In this document: positions 37,037 to 49,500 of the stretch, one piece after another
How positions within the stretch are numbered: position 1 is the first letter of the stretch
How the letters are laid out: each line of letters begins with the position of its first letter
From: Dromaius novaehollandiae
Taxonomy: Eukaryota > Chordata > Aves > Casuariiformes > Dromaiidae
Length of the DNA stretch: 64,000 nucleotides
Assembly: GCF_036370855.1 (NCBI RefSeq)
Contig: NW_026991412.1
Span: forward strand, 124,001 to 188,000
Direction: 5' to 3'
Translations under genes and position numbers: made by a program
The notes under the pieces: model-generated
The model's database searches: none
Seen by the model: only the letters and a program-made list of their open reading frames with translations
Told to the model about the DNA's origin: nothing

Positions 37037-38194
37037 ATGCCTCTTCTCCATGCAATTCTTAACTGTTAGGTAGTAGGCAAAAAACTCTTGAAAGAATTGG
37101 GTTTAAGAAGTCCAATTGTGTAGTAAGATGGAATTGTGGAGGAAATGATGCCTTGTAAGTCAATAGACTAATACTGTAAAAAGCTATCAATCAGCCAAGC
37201 TTTATTTCTTTATTTCTACTGAGAGAAAAATATTTAAGATACTACTAAGAGTAATCCCAGTGAGATAAGCTCTATATACTAATTTATAAAGCATAATAAA
37301 ATATTCTTTAATGAAGATTTTAGTGAATTTTTATACATACACACATGCACACACACAGAGATCTATTTTTGCATTCACAAACATATATATTCATATGGAC
37401 ACCAAAGAGTTTGTAGAAGCCAGTTACTCAAATAAAATTACAAATGTATTTTTAGCTAACATAAAATTCTGGTTCAGAACACTGTTTTGACAAAAACCAG
37501 CTCACCTCTAAGCTTCTTAATTGTCCCACTGATTTTATGTGACTAATATTTATTTCTCTTAATTCAGTTTTAAGCAATGCAGAATGTCTACAGCTGAACC
37601 AAACTAAGCTCTCCTCACAGTAAATGGAGAGACGTAGGCAATGAATAGGTAATGTTAATGTTAAATGTTTAAGATAATAATAACTGTGTTCTACGAGTTT
37701 CTCTCCAGTGATGATAAGCAGTGATCTGAGTGACTAATTCAGCTGTAAGCTTGGTAAGAGAAATATTACCTCTCAACTCCCCTCTTACAGAAAAAGTCAT
37801 ATATATGAATAATTCACTGAATCAAAATACTAAACATGTTGTCTGGATTTATTACTAAAGAGGCTGTGTGTTTGTCTTCTGATGACACAAGCAGTCTTGC
37901 TAACAAGGCTGACTTCGGCATCGTACCACAACTATGTGCATCACCACGCACTGAGGCAGTCAGTGGCAGGTCACTCTGGGCTCTACCAGAACGAACAACA
38001 CTTGTTAAAGAGCCAGTCCTGGAGACCAGGGGCAAAAGTTGCTTGTAGCTGCCATCATTTAAGGACACCGCAGCTGGACAGGCAGACAAAGCGGTGCTGG
38101 TAGGAGAGTGTAAATACAAGATATGTTCTGAGTCTTTCTGGTTGAAGACATTCTCTAAAAACTCTTCTACACATGCTGTGATCTAACACCCTCC

Positions 38195-39105
38195 CATCAG
38201 ATATTTATAAACATCCCTGTGGCCCTTTGCTGGAATCGCTCCAGTAGCTCCATGTCTCTCTCGTACTGGGGAGCAAGGAGCCGGACCCAGCCTGACTCCA
38301 GGTGTGGCCTCAGCAGTGCTGAGCAGAGGGGAGGGATCCCCTCCTGCAACCCGCTTGCAACACTCTTCCTAGTGCAGCTGTTAAGCTCAGGCTGGAGCTG
38401 GAGCTAATGCAGCTCAGGACGATATCAGCCACCTCTGCCACGAGGGCTGTTGTTGACTTGTGTCCAACTTGTTGTCTGCCAGGACCTCGAGGTCCTTCTC
38501 TGCAAAACTGCTCTCCAGCCCATCAGTCCCCAGTTTGTCCTGGTGCATGGAGTTACTCTGCCCCACCACCACCCAGGTGCAGGCCTTTACATTTCCTTTT
38601 ATTGAACTTTGTGAGGTCACTCTCTGCCCATTTCTCCAGTCTGTCAAGGTCCCTCTGAATGGCAGTACAACCATCTGATGTATCTGCTGCTCTTCTCAGC
38701 TTTGTATCATCTGCAAACTTGCTGGTGATGCACTGTGTCCCATCATCCACTTTTCTGACCTGTACTTCATCAAGACCATGAGGATATTATGGGAGACAGT
38801 GCCAAAAGCCTTCCTGAAGCCAAGGGAGACAACATGCCCTGCTCTCCTCTCATCCACCAAGCCGGTCATGTCATCACAGAAGGGGATCAGGCTGATCAAG
38901 CACTATTTCCCCTTTGTAAATCTGTGCTGACTGCTCCCAGTCACTTTCCTGTCCTTCACATGGCTGGAAATAATACCCAGGATTAATTACTCCATCACCT
39001 TTGCAGGAATTTAAGGTGAGGTTGGCTGGCTTGCAGTTGCCCATATCCTCCTTCTTGCCCTTCTTAAGATAGTTGGGGTGACCCTGCAGGACAACATAAA
39101 AGATC
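38195..39105 (-). mobile_element. CR1 LINE fragment (ORF2 reverse transcriptase), decayed
   Basis: Minus-strand translation in pieces matches CR1 ORF2 reverse transcriptase in the right order: KKGKKEDMGN, then FCDDMTGLVDERRAGHVVSL and FRKAFGTVSHNIL, then SKFADDTKL (the catalytic FADD box), DGCTAIQRDLDRLEKWAES, FAEKDLEVLADNKLDTSQQ, and finally YERDMELLERFQQ. The family is the standard CR1 of birds and reptiles. The reading frame is broken by shifts, and the palm region between SHNIL and TSKFADD is largely deleted. The 5' end and the usual ATTCTRTG-type 3' repeats are absent, so this is an old internal fragment that cannot move. Confidence 0.9.
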
Positions 39106-42100
39106 ATTTTGAAGCAACTTTGTTTAAACTGTCAGGATGCTCTATGGGAAATAAGTTTATATTAGTCAGTAAGTTCAGCAGAGTCAGCCCATTTGCCGTC
39201 TCTAGTTCCACCACAACCTTAGAGTAAGGCTATGGGCTGGGTCCCATTTAAACTTTAGGTGCCTGTGTGTAGACATCTACACCTATCACAGTCACACTGT
39301 ATTCCTTTCATAGAAAGAAATCGTTACTTCTAGATTCATTTGATGTATTTCATATGTTTTTTGGACAGAACAAGGTGAGTTACACTGTTTTACACAGTGT
39401 TTTTTCCAATGCCTGTTCAGTAAGCAAAGGTTAACTGGCTCAGCTGCAGACAGCTACATTGTAAAACACAAATTTAGTTAGATGACTCTAGCGCTTCAGC
39501 ACTGCAGGTAAATGTAATTTTCACAGTAGCAGGAGAGGGCTGTCAGTGGTGTAATTTCTGAAAGTCCTGGTCGCAGCTGGCAGAGGCTGCTTTTCTGGTG
39601 TGATGATCCGATTATAAGATCAGGGCAGAGCAAACAACCGATGATTGTTCTGATGCAAGAAAAAGACACAGTCTTTAGAGGTAATTAAATGGCCCCTTAC
39701 GCTTTGGTGAAATAAATACATAAAATAAATTGAAATAAATCCTTACTGGAAGCAATGATTAACCAGAAGTGAACAATAATTTCTTTAGAGACCTGTAGGC
39801 TTTAACTTTCAGTGGACTAATAGCATCACAGGGGCCAAAATAGATGGCATTTTTATTTGATTTTAGTGATGACTTATTCCTTATGCAAGTAATTTTCTGT
39901 GAAGATAAGAGTTTACGAGAGAGAAATCCTGAAATGTAAGTAGCTTATATAAACATCTCTCCAAGGAAATCTGTATTTTAAATTGCATTTACTATTAAAG
40001 ACATCATATCTTTAATTGAACTGAAAGAAAAATGTTTTCCACCATATTGTTCACAGATTTTGTAGGCTCTTAAAGTTCCATGATGGTGATATTTCTGATG
40101 TAATAGTTCTCCACCTTTAATCTTCATGATTTCATGAGATTCATCTATTTTATTCTCCCAACAACTTTTTATAATGAGAACACATTTTTTCTATACATTT
40201 TTAAGAGCTGTTATATGAATCAACATATGCAGTTATTAACGTGTACCTATATAGCAAAGTATATGTGTTAGAATACAAACGATTTTTTTTTTCCAGAGAT
40301 ATTCATCATTGGTACCGTGTATCAACCAAAACCAATAGAATTATATGCTGCTTTCAGAATTAAGCAGCATGACTCCTACTGCACTTAAAATTTGAGCTCT
40401 TGCTAGTTCCTGGGGGATTCATGCATTCATGGTTAAATTTTGCTTCTCTGACACAGGAGGAAAGCTCATTTCTGCTACTTTTGCTTTACGTTAACAGAGC
40501 ATGAAATAAACAAAAATTTATCATGATTCGTAGCATTAATTAACTAGACGTACTGATGTACCACAGATTTCATTTACATCAGTCCCACCACAACAAAAAG
40601 ATGTTTTGTCAGAACCATTCTTATCTTTCCCTTCCCAAATAATGTGTAACCAGGGAATAAAGTAAGAAATGGTATTTCATTTTGTACTACATAAAAATCA
40701 TTTACTAATATAATGGGACCTACTGACAAGAATGAACTGTATGGACCAAGACACATGCAAATATCCTTCTAGCATTTAATCCAACATAATACAGATTTGT
40801 TTGTGTTTATTTATACATATATTTATTAATTCATGCTAGCAATCACAGAGAACTTCATGATTCAAAAAGCCTTAATTCCTCCCAAATTATCAAACATAAC
40901 TTGTTCTGTCTTTTTTTTTCCCCACTGAATTCCCTTCCCCCCCCCAACAACAAACAAAAACCCTTTCTTCCTAATAATTGGAGTGAATAATTGAGTTAAA
41001 AGGCTATTTCTGTACTAGATACTGCTATCAAAACTCTGTTCTTATACGGTGATACTATGCAGAACTACATAAGTTGTGGACCCCATCGCTGTGTTTTGAA
41101 CAGCTTTGCTCTAAGAAATTTTCAGCCTTTTGTTCATCTATTAAATGTAAGGAACACGATGTACTCCTTCAGAGGTATTTATTGAAAATATTTTTCATTA
41201 GATCATGGTCAGTGTTGATCTCCGCAGGAGAATGTGTTGGTGGGGGGGATTGAAGGAGTTTCTTATTTTTCTGTTGTTGCATTAGATAAGCTTCTGAGCT
41301 GCCCAGTGTTGGAATCTGAGAGGTTTCAGGTAGCATTTTTCAGGGTTTCTTTTTTCTTTTGTAATTTATAGATTAGAGCTTTTCAGATTAATTTTACAGT
41401 GATTGTAATAACAATTAACTGCGGTGCTTATGCCTATTAGAGTTGAGACTGTGGCCTATGAAGATTAAATTCACTTGTCACTGAACTGTAAATATTTCTT
41501 GTATGAAACACAGTGATATTCTGCTAGTCTTTGTATCCAGGAGAATAAGACTGTTAACAAGGAAGAACCCTATGCCAGTCACTAAGAACCACATAACCTA
41601 TGGAAATCTCTTAAGAGAAAAAACAAAATCTGACCAAATTAGCTGCCTAATTTCAGCACTGAAATGTCTAATAAGTAGTCTGTGGTCATCAGCTGTGAAA
41701 TACAGACTACGAAAATCAGGTAGCATGGTTCCAAGCACTGTTCATGCAATTTTATATTAAACAGTACTGGATAAAATAGGAATAATCTAGCAATAAGGTC
41801 AGAAATTCTCAGGAAAGCCCTTGTTCAGATAAATGCCTGATCTCTCTTACCTTCTCTTATGGTCTTGGCTATACAGTGGTGCATTTTTGTGCATTTTCAA
41901 TGGGAAAACTGAACAATGTTTTCACCCTTGTGCTTAGGGTACTCTCTCAAATTTGAGGAACTTGGGTGAATATCCTCAGCAACCTGGTGAAAGTCTAGAT
42001 TTCCAATGCCTTGGGACAGTGCTGGAACTGTTAGATTATTATAAAATGATTGTTGGCCCTATTAACTACAGAATAAACATTGAAAATGTTAATCAAAATC

Positions 42101-42650
42101 TGATCACATGCAACTTCTCAGATACTTCTGAAGATGAGAGATTTTGAAAATTCTTCAGTCGTATCTGGACAGTAATGAATTTTAAGAAGGAGATGGACGA
42201 CTTTCTGCTCTTTCTACTCAAAAAGTATGTCTTTAATCATGTACATTTCAACTTATAGGTTAGTTACTTGATTATCACAAAAGGACATAGAGTATTTGAG
42301 GTATAGATCATAATGAAAGATCATTTTTCTGGCTTGCTATTTGAGATTTTGGGAAATTTCAGCATATGGCTTCCCAGGTAGGTGGAATATAGTTAAACAA
42401 TTTCTGGTGAAATGTTGCACTAAAAAATAATGGATCAATTGCTTCTGTTAGAAGAATCAAACTGAAAGCTATCGTGAAGAATTTGCACACCTAAAACTGT
42501 ATTGATTTCTCTACACACCATTACTTTGTTTACTGGATATGGCTTTTCTATCACAACAACAGTTTGCTTACTTTCTTTAAAAAGCATCTCTACAGCTTTG
42601 GCTTCAGATAAGCCTCTAAGCAACTTAGCAGCAATTATCATTTAGACTGC
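39106..42650. other. AT-rich intergenic spacer between CR1 and copy B
   Basis: I see no recognisable exon, RNA gene or transposon protein. Small open frames at 41,503-41,760 and 41,953-42,147 (plus) and 42,435-42,641 (minus) lack known motifs. C runs and A runs occur near 40,900-40,960. Confidence 0.55.
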
Positions 42651-43289
42651 TATGCTTAAATAGGAATTGAAAGAAACTCAGAAGCAGCCTCTTGAACGGC
42701 CTGTTCTTTCTCTGCCCTTTTGTGAAGATCGCTTTGCATTGAAAGCCGCAGGACCCGACCGTTCAAAGACAGCCCTAGCAGTACTCTGCTGTCTCACATT
42801 CTTTCTACTGACTGGCATTTGCTTGGTGAGGAGTACAGGACTCCTGCGTGTGCGACACACACAAGTATCCTCTGAACAGAGGCTTGGGTGCTGGAAGTAC
42901 TGGTGGGCCTCTGCTGAGCTTTCTACATGGCTAAGGAGGGGCACCAGAGAGGAGAAGGTCTTCCAGTCAGTCCTTACTTCCACACGGCTGGGGCTGTAAA
43001 AAGCAGAGCCAAAACACACAGGAATGGCCAGAGGCTGCTACTCCAGACTCCAGAAAGCGAATCCCCATCTGGCCAGAACGCAGTCCCCCCCCCACAGACA
43101 AATATGCTCTGGAATCACTCGCCCACCTCACGGTGTTCAAGGTCAGCTCCAGACGCACAGCCCTCTCCAGCTCCCCCCCATACAGACACAGCTCAAGCAC
43201 ACTGCCAGCACAGCTGGGCCACGCACACAACAGCCCTGCTTTGGCCAGTGGCTTGTCAAGAGGCCCTCCACCCCAAGGAAGCACCTCGT
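42651..43289. other. GC-richer flank downstream of MROH-like copy B
   Basis: Base composition changes sharply near 42,650 from AT-rich spacer to the GC-rich type seen in the MROH introns. No HEAT-like exon or other known coding segment was found between here and the poly(A) signal at 43,314. It may be the 3' flank carried with the duplicated unit, which cannot be tested because the matching part of copy A is outside the window. Confidence 0.45.
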
Positions 43290-43438
43290 GGATTTCTGTT
43301 CAATAGGCAATGTTTTATTTCAGTCAGCTGATTGCACTGGCTCCGTGGTAACACTCTGTGGACTGCCTGCTCTTGCCTTGCCTGTCTTGCCTTCCCGCTG
43401 CTCACTTTCTGCACTCAAAGATGTTTTTGGAGGACCTC
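43290..43438 (-). promoter_or_regulatory. 3' UTR and poly(A) signal of copy B
   Basis: About 120 bases after the stop codon the minus strand carries the canonical AATAAA hexamer at 43,319-43,314. Cleavage would be expected some 10-25 bases further, near 43,290-43,300. This gives a very short 3' UTR of about 150 bases. The exact cleavage site is inferred. Confidence 0.65.
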
Positions 43439-43542
43439 CTAGTTGCTCCGAAGATTCCTGAGCTCCACCCAGTTGTCTCTGAGGACTTGAGCTGCTGCCT
43501 GCTGCACACTGGGATGCTCGTCTCCGTGGAACAAGTGGAGAG
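43439..43542 (-). CDS. MROH-like: Last coding exon of copy B with stop codon
   Basis: A TTTTCAG acceptor at 43,543 opens an exon that, in the phase set by the exon at 44,096-44,161, reads LHLFHGDEHPSVQQAAAQ, then VLRDNWVELRNLRSN and a TAG stop at 43,441-43,439. The segment PSVQQAAAQVL is the usual final HEAT-like helix of MROH proteins. The matching exon of copy A lies left of the window start. Confidence 0.85.
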
Positions 43543-46500
43543 CTGAAAATGACACAGGCAGATTCCTAAATGACTGCCAAAGCCCAGGACCGAACGGTCG
43601 TGCCGTCCCTGACTCTCTGAGCGAGCACCACTCGAGAAAGCTGGGCAGCTTTCCCTGGGCTCAGTCCTGGGAGAGGGAGGGAAGGGTGGGAGATGAGTGG
43701 TCTGCTTTGCACACTGTCACTGCAAACCCTTGGCCTTCTGCACATAGTCAGCGAGAGAAGCTCTCTCCTGGCACCAAAGCTTCCTCCATCAGGAGTCTTC
43801 CATCTCCCTCTAAGTGGCCAGGAGGCTTCTTCTACTTCAGCCATTTGGCCGAATGTGTGCAAAAGCTTAGTTTCTCAAGAGCCTGACTTTTCCCAGCGGT
43901 TACCCAAAAGACATTCAGAGTTTATCAGGAGCTTCTCTCTCTGGGGATGCAAGAGCACGGAGGCCATGTGCAGCTGACATAAAGTCATACCCAGGATGAG
44001 TATTGGGGCACGACACCAGAGAGAAGGGGCAGCGTTGGGCAGTGGAAGGTGGTGACATCTTTCCATGGAATGCAGGAAGGGCAACTGTAACCTACCTGTG
44101 CTCAGAAAACTCGTACTGTGCTCTCTCAGCCACTGGCTGTCTGCGTTTTCCAGGATAACACCTAGTCGCACAATGCAAATAAGTAAACATCAAGGCACTT
44201 CCTGTGGTAGCCCTAATTCCCAATCTAGTCGCTTCCTGGTCTTGGACAATGGATGATAGGCTTTGGGGAGCAGGGGAAAGCTAGAAATACCAAACCAGAA
44301 GGGTCCCTCCCGCTTTAAAGTTCCTGGGCAGAAGCAGGAGGCAGAGCTGAGCAACTGTGTGCGCCAGGGGCCAAGCCTAATGTGGAGCACTAATTCCACT
44401 GTGCCTTTGCTAGAGACTTCAGCCCCTTTACAGCCTGTAACTAATTCCTCCTGCTGCCACCCTCCTAAGGCAGGTGACTGTCCCTGGTGCCACTGCAGAG
44501 AAAGTGGAGATTGTCCTTTGCTGTCTCTTGCAGGGAGCAGCAGAAGAGAATATCAGCTTTGTCTCTTACCAGCTAATTGGATGGCTGCAGTCCGCATCCC
44601 CCAACACGAGCTCCAGAAGTAGGTCTGGAGGGTGTCATAGACGCTTTGCAGAAGCTCTGGCATGTCTCTGGCCTGGTAGAAAACAGAGAAACAGGAGTTC
44701 TTTGGCTGAAAAGGCCCTGCCATTGACCCTTGGCAAAGAGGGCAGATGAACTAGGAGAGGAAGGAAAGAGACGGAGGCTGCAAGGGACTGACAGTTCCCA
44801 TCATTGCCATGCTAGTTCCCACCCTACCACTTCCCAGAAGGCCGCTCCATGCTCCAGGTCTCTGAGCCAGGGAAAGTCACTGCCACCAGGCAGTCTCACC
44901 CTGGGCCACAGCTTACTCACCAGGTGACTGCAGACAGCTTCCTGGAGCTCTTCTGCACTCTTCTCGGTGTTCAGAGCAACTTGGGTTTGCAGCTTCTGCA
45001 GGCCCAGGAATGGAGTGCAGAGCAGGAAAGTGCTTCGACAGGCCTGAAAAGGAGAGTTGCCCCAGCTCAGCCCTCCCCAGGACCAGCGAGGTGCCTTTCA
45101 AGGGACCTCATTGAGCTGAGCCCTGCTGTTCTCTTTCAAGAGGGGGGGATGTTTCACTCAACGCCATTTATAGAAAGGAGAGGGGAGGGATTGCAACAGC
45201 AGCCATCGTTCCCCTGGCCTGGTATGTGGCACTCCAGAGAGAGTATCGGTGCCTGAGAGCTGTCGCCGCACGATAGCTGTTAACTGATGTGCCCTTGGGA
45301 GAAGCCCCGGATCTCAGGAAGCAGGGGAGATCAGAAGGGACATGGTCAGCAAAGGCTTGGAGGCCTGAGCACTGCGGAGTCTGGGAAGACTGTCCTGCAC
45401 CTCAAACAGAAAATGCTGTTGGAAGAGTTTGAGGTTGTCTTTCCATGCAGAGACATTATCAGGAAGGCCAGTATTGCTCTGCTGTTACCATGTAGCACCC
45501 TCCTCATGAAGAAAGAAGTGAAAGGTGGCTCTTACATTGCAAACTTCTGGATCTGGGTCCTGAAGATGGAGCATAATTCTGGTCCACGTAGAAGTTGTAA
45601 TTTCTTTGCCGAGAAAAGATTTCCATTTCCTCTTGGCAGAGGAGGCCAGGACTCCATACAAGGTGAAGGCTGAGGAACGAAGGACTGCCTCGTCCTGCAA
45701 TCAGGAAACCCCAGTCACCAAGTTGCTGCCTAGGACCCCAAAACAAACATCTCCTGGCCAGCCAAATGCTGAGCCCATATCCTGAGCAATGGTTCTAGGC
45801 AGTTTGTCCAAGGCCAGAGGATCAAGAGAATCCATTTCTTTGAAAGACACCATTTGGCATCAAGAAAGGGTTGCCTTATGCTGAGTCTTTCCTTGTCCAT
45901 TGCTCAGCTTCTCAGGACCGTGCCTCCTGAGCTACTGGGCACTTAGGCTTTTGGTCTCCGAGGTCCTCAAACACTTTACTGGCACCTGACAGAGAGCTAA
46001 AAACCTAGAAGCTCTTGGACTCCAAAGTTCCCAGACTCAGAGCCACCTGGCAGCCTCACACGTTCCTAAGGCTTCAGGGCTTTCACACAGAGACAGCCCT
46101 CCAGGTGGCCTGTAAGGGAGTTGTAAACAGTCAGTTTCCATTTCCCTCAGAAAAAGAAAAAAAACCCCTCAGATTCAAAAGGCTCTACAAAATGGAATAC
46201 TTGATTCCAGTTGGTACTGCTCTGTGGAAGAACTCCGGCTCAGAAGACTCTGTTGTGGTCTGTCATACCACAGCATGGGCACCTCTCATGTCAGAGCAAG
46301 TGAACTCCCGCCATTTGCGAGGAGCATCTAAGCAAGTCTTCCAGACTGTAGAGGCCATGGAGAGGAAGAGGCAGTCCAAGGCGCAAGCCCTCCTTTCCAG
46401 GGTAGATGCTGAAAAGACCCAGGGTACAGAGCTAGGCAAAGGAGACCCTCAACACCCCTCTTCCTCTCCATTGACAATGAAAGAACCTGTGAGGGCTAGA

Positions 46501-49500
46501 CCAGACATGGAGAACTACTGTGAAGGGAGGTGACGTCCTCCCTCAGTGTCCAGCCTTTCTTCACTCCTTCCCAAGGGCAATCCAAAGGTGATTAGCTCGC
46601 TATGGAGCTAGGAATCAGCAGACATCATCCCAAGTCTCATCAGTTTCTCTTCAGGCTTTTCTAGGAATGAGGCTTCTTCCCTGAACCCAAACAGTCCTCA
46701 TCTGTGCTTGCTCACATCATACCTTTCAGATGATCTCACAGACTACTCAAACAAGAGTTACCTACTGCTCGTTCACTTACGACATCAAAGAAAGTCTTGG
46801 TATAAAGGGCGATTTCTTTAAAGGTGACTCCAATGTCCTTCTCTCCCAGCTCTGCCACCACTTTCGCCAGAGCTGACAAACTCTCGCCCACGATCTCAGA
46901 AGAGGTGACGTCCTTGATGGCCCTCATTAACGCCTTCAGAATGGCCTTCTTGTGCTTTCTCAGCTGTCAAAGCAGAAGGCACACAAGAGCTCCTCACCAT
47001 TCATGCCTACAGCAGAAGTTCTTTACCATTTCTCCCAAGAACAGAATTGGCAAGAAACCAGTCCAGAGCACACCTTAGCCCAAGGCTACACACTCTGTCT
47101 CCAGTTGCACCTTTGAAGCCAGAGTGATGTCGGAGAATGGAGCATGGTCTTAAGACACACCAGAATTTCCCTGTTGTGGTTGGTCCAGCTTCTGTAAGCC
47201 TTGTGCAGCTCTTTACCAGGACCTGTCTGGTTAGGAGCTTTCTGTAGTGAGTGCAAGCTCATGCTCACCTTCTCAGGTGCTCCACTGGCCAGATTGCCCA
47301 GGCCCCTCACTGCCATCCGGCGCACAGTGCTGCTGGCATCCAGGGATTTGTCCACCAATGCACGGCGGACAGGCTGAAGTAGCTTCCACTTCTGAAGCAT
47401 TGGCGCCTTCATCAGCTAGGAAAGAGCACCATGACCATTAGCATTAGATTGATCCTGAGCACTCATGGCACATGCGTAACTGTTCATGGATTCCAGCATG
47501 GCTGGGATACTTTCTGCTAGGATCTTCCTGGAGAAAGAGATGGCCGAGACAGCAGCTTGCAAAGACAACTGCTCTCAAGCCTTCCTTTTCCACCTTCTGT
47601 CTTACCTCAGCAAAGAAAGATGCTGCCATGATCCTCAGGTTTGCTGATGGCGAGTCCAGCCATGGCAAGACAGCACGTATGGTGGTCACCGTGACCACAT
47701 CAGTTTGGAGGAGAACACTGCACACACAACACAAGAAGACAAGAAGGCGACAGAGTATGAGGTTCCAACAGTCAGCTGCTGTGATGCAGACGGTCTTCTT
47801 TGGCAACTCAGGACAGCCTCCCCAGGCAGATATGCTGGAGAGGTTCCCATCCAGACCGTTTCTGGCTTACAGTCACCCCCAAGAAGGAGAGAAGGCCTCC
47901 ACAAGGCTCTTACCTAGTCAGCAGACACATGCCCTCATGGTATGTCCGGGGATTTTCAAGAAAAGCCCATGTGTTCTGCTTCCGGAGAATCCCCATGCAT
48001 TTCTCACTGATGCACTTGCAGAGCACAGTATCTAATGCTTTGATGGAAAGCCTGATTGAAAAGAATATACATATGTCAGAATCGGAGCACTTGAGACTGT
48101 GTCAGGATCACTGAGGAAGCTCAGCCACTTTCAGAGGCACTCATTAACTTCTTCCAAGCCCCAGCGAGTAATACTCAAAGCACCCCCTGAAAGCACACTT
48201 CATAATCCCAAAGGGCATCAGGCTAAAAGGAAACTGGCATGATCACTCGCTTTGATGCCCCCAAACTCACTGAACACAGGGGAAAACCCGGAAGCCTCAA
48301 CTTCTTTGATGCTAGAACCTGAGGGGTCTTCTGCAGTACCAGAGTACCATTTATGCAAAAGATGCACAACAAGGTCCTCCGAGCTGGGGAAATGAATTGC
48401 AGTGGGCAGGAATCACCATGCTGTCGCTGCATCACCACTTGTGGGTTCCCCAAACAGACTAGTAATGGTAGAAGAGGAGGCCCAGCACAGCTTGAGGGGA
48501 CAGTCGCCCTTGCAAGGCCAAGAGGTACTTTGTTCTCTGTCATTCATATAAGCAAAGTCTCTCAGGGTTCATACACCAAAAAGAAAAAAAAGAGAGAGAG
48601 AAAAACAAACAGCACCCCAAGCGATGTTTGGAAACCTGCTGTGGCCACTGTCTGGACAAAGAGAAATTCAGTTCTGGTTTCCTAAGGAAAGGATTAAACA
48701 TGGTGACTGCAGAAATCTTGTCCATGGAGCACAGAAGCCTCTCTCATAGGAAGAACAGCTACCTTCAAGGCTATAAGACTGGAAGGACCAGAAGGATGTC
48801 CTGCCATATCCTCCAGTGCTGACAAACGGGTCGACTCAGCTGAAGGCCAGGGAGCTGTCTCCACTCATGTCTGGTGAGGCAGGAATGTTCCTGCTTTCAT
48901 CAAACCCCAATCATTGAATAACTGAGACTTTTGATTCAGAAGCACCTCCAAAGGGGAATAAAATCATCCAAGGATGCCCAGGGAAGACTAATAACAAAGT
49001 AGACAAAAACCAAGCCCAAAGAAATAGATGAAACAGCAGAATTCCCTGTGCATGACACAGAGTAAACCAATAGGCGAATTTTAGCTGTGCTGAGAGGGCC
49101 AGTTCCGCCTTCATTTCTGCTGTAGCTTTTCCTCACCAGGGCCACACAAGATTTTCTTCAGACTAGCTCCCACCAGCCTACTTTTTCAAAAGCATATTGA
49201 GCTTATGCTAGGGCACAAGAGACAACTCACAGGCTTTTTAAGAAAGTGGAGCAAAGCCTGACAAGAACGCAGAGAGAGGAGACAGACATAGACAAAGACT
49301 GGCTTGGTGAGGTGAGCTAAAGCTGCATCCTTCATCTCTGCCCGTTTTGCTCATTACCTGCAAGGACTGCTGCCTTCACCACTTGCCACAAGGACTGGCT
49401 CGTCTTCAACTCTTCCTGCAGATGAAGGCAGCTCCTTTCCAAGAGTGTTGCTGATTTGTTTCAGCAGCATTGGAAACAGCCGTGGCAGCAGGAGAGACAC

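Larger units (their letters stand above)
28090..38190. other. AT-rich intergenic spacer
   Basis: About 10 kb without recognisable exons, RNA genes or transposon proteins on either strand. It holds frequent A and T runs, TA/CA and ATT microsatellites, a pyrimidine tract and a few short direct repeats: a 13-base tandem pair at 28,101-28,126 and an 18-base pair at 30,011-30,028 and 30,034-30,051. Small open frames are no longer than chance allows. Confidence 0.6.

Noticed and set aside
42435-42641. Minus-strand open frame of 68 codons near the start of the copy B flank
   Set aside because: No known motif, no splice context and a length expected by chance in such sequence.
28090-42650. tRNA, rRNA, snRNA or CRISPR-like structures in the spacer
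   Set aside because: Reading both strands showed no cloverleaf with A and B boxes, no regularly spaced repeats and no other RNA-gene hallmark.
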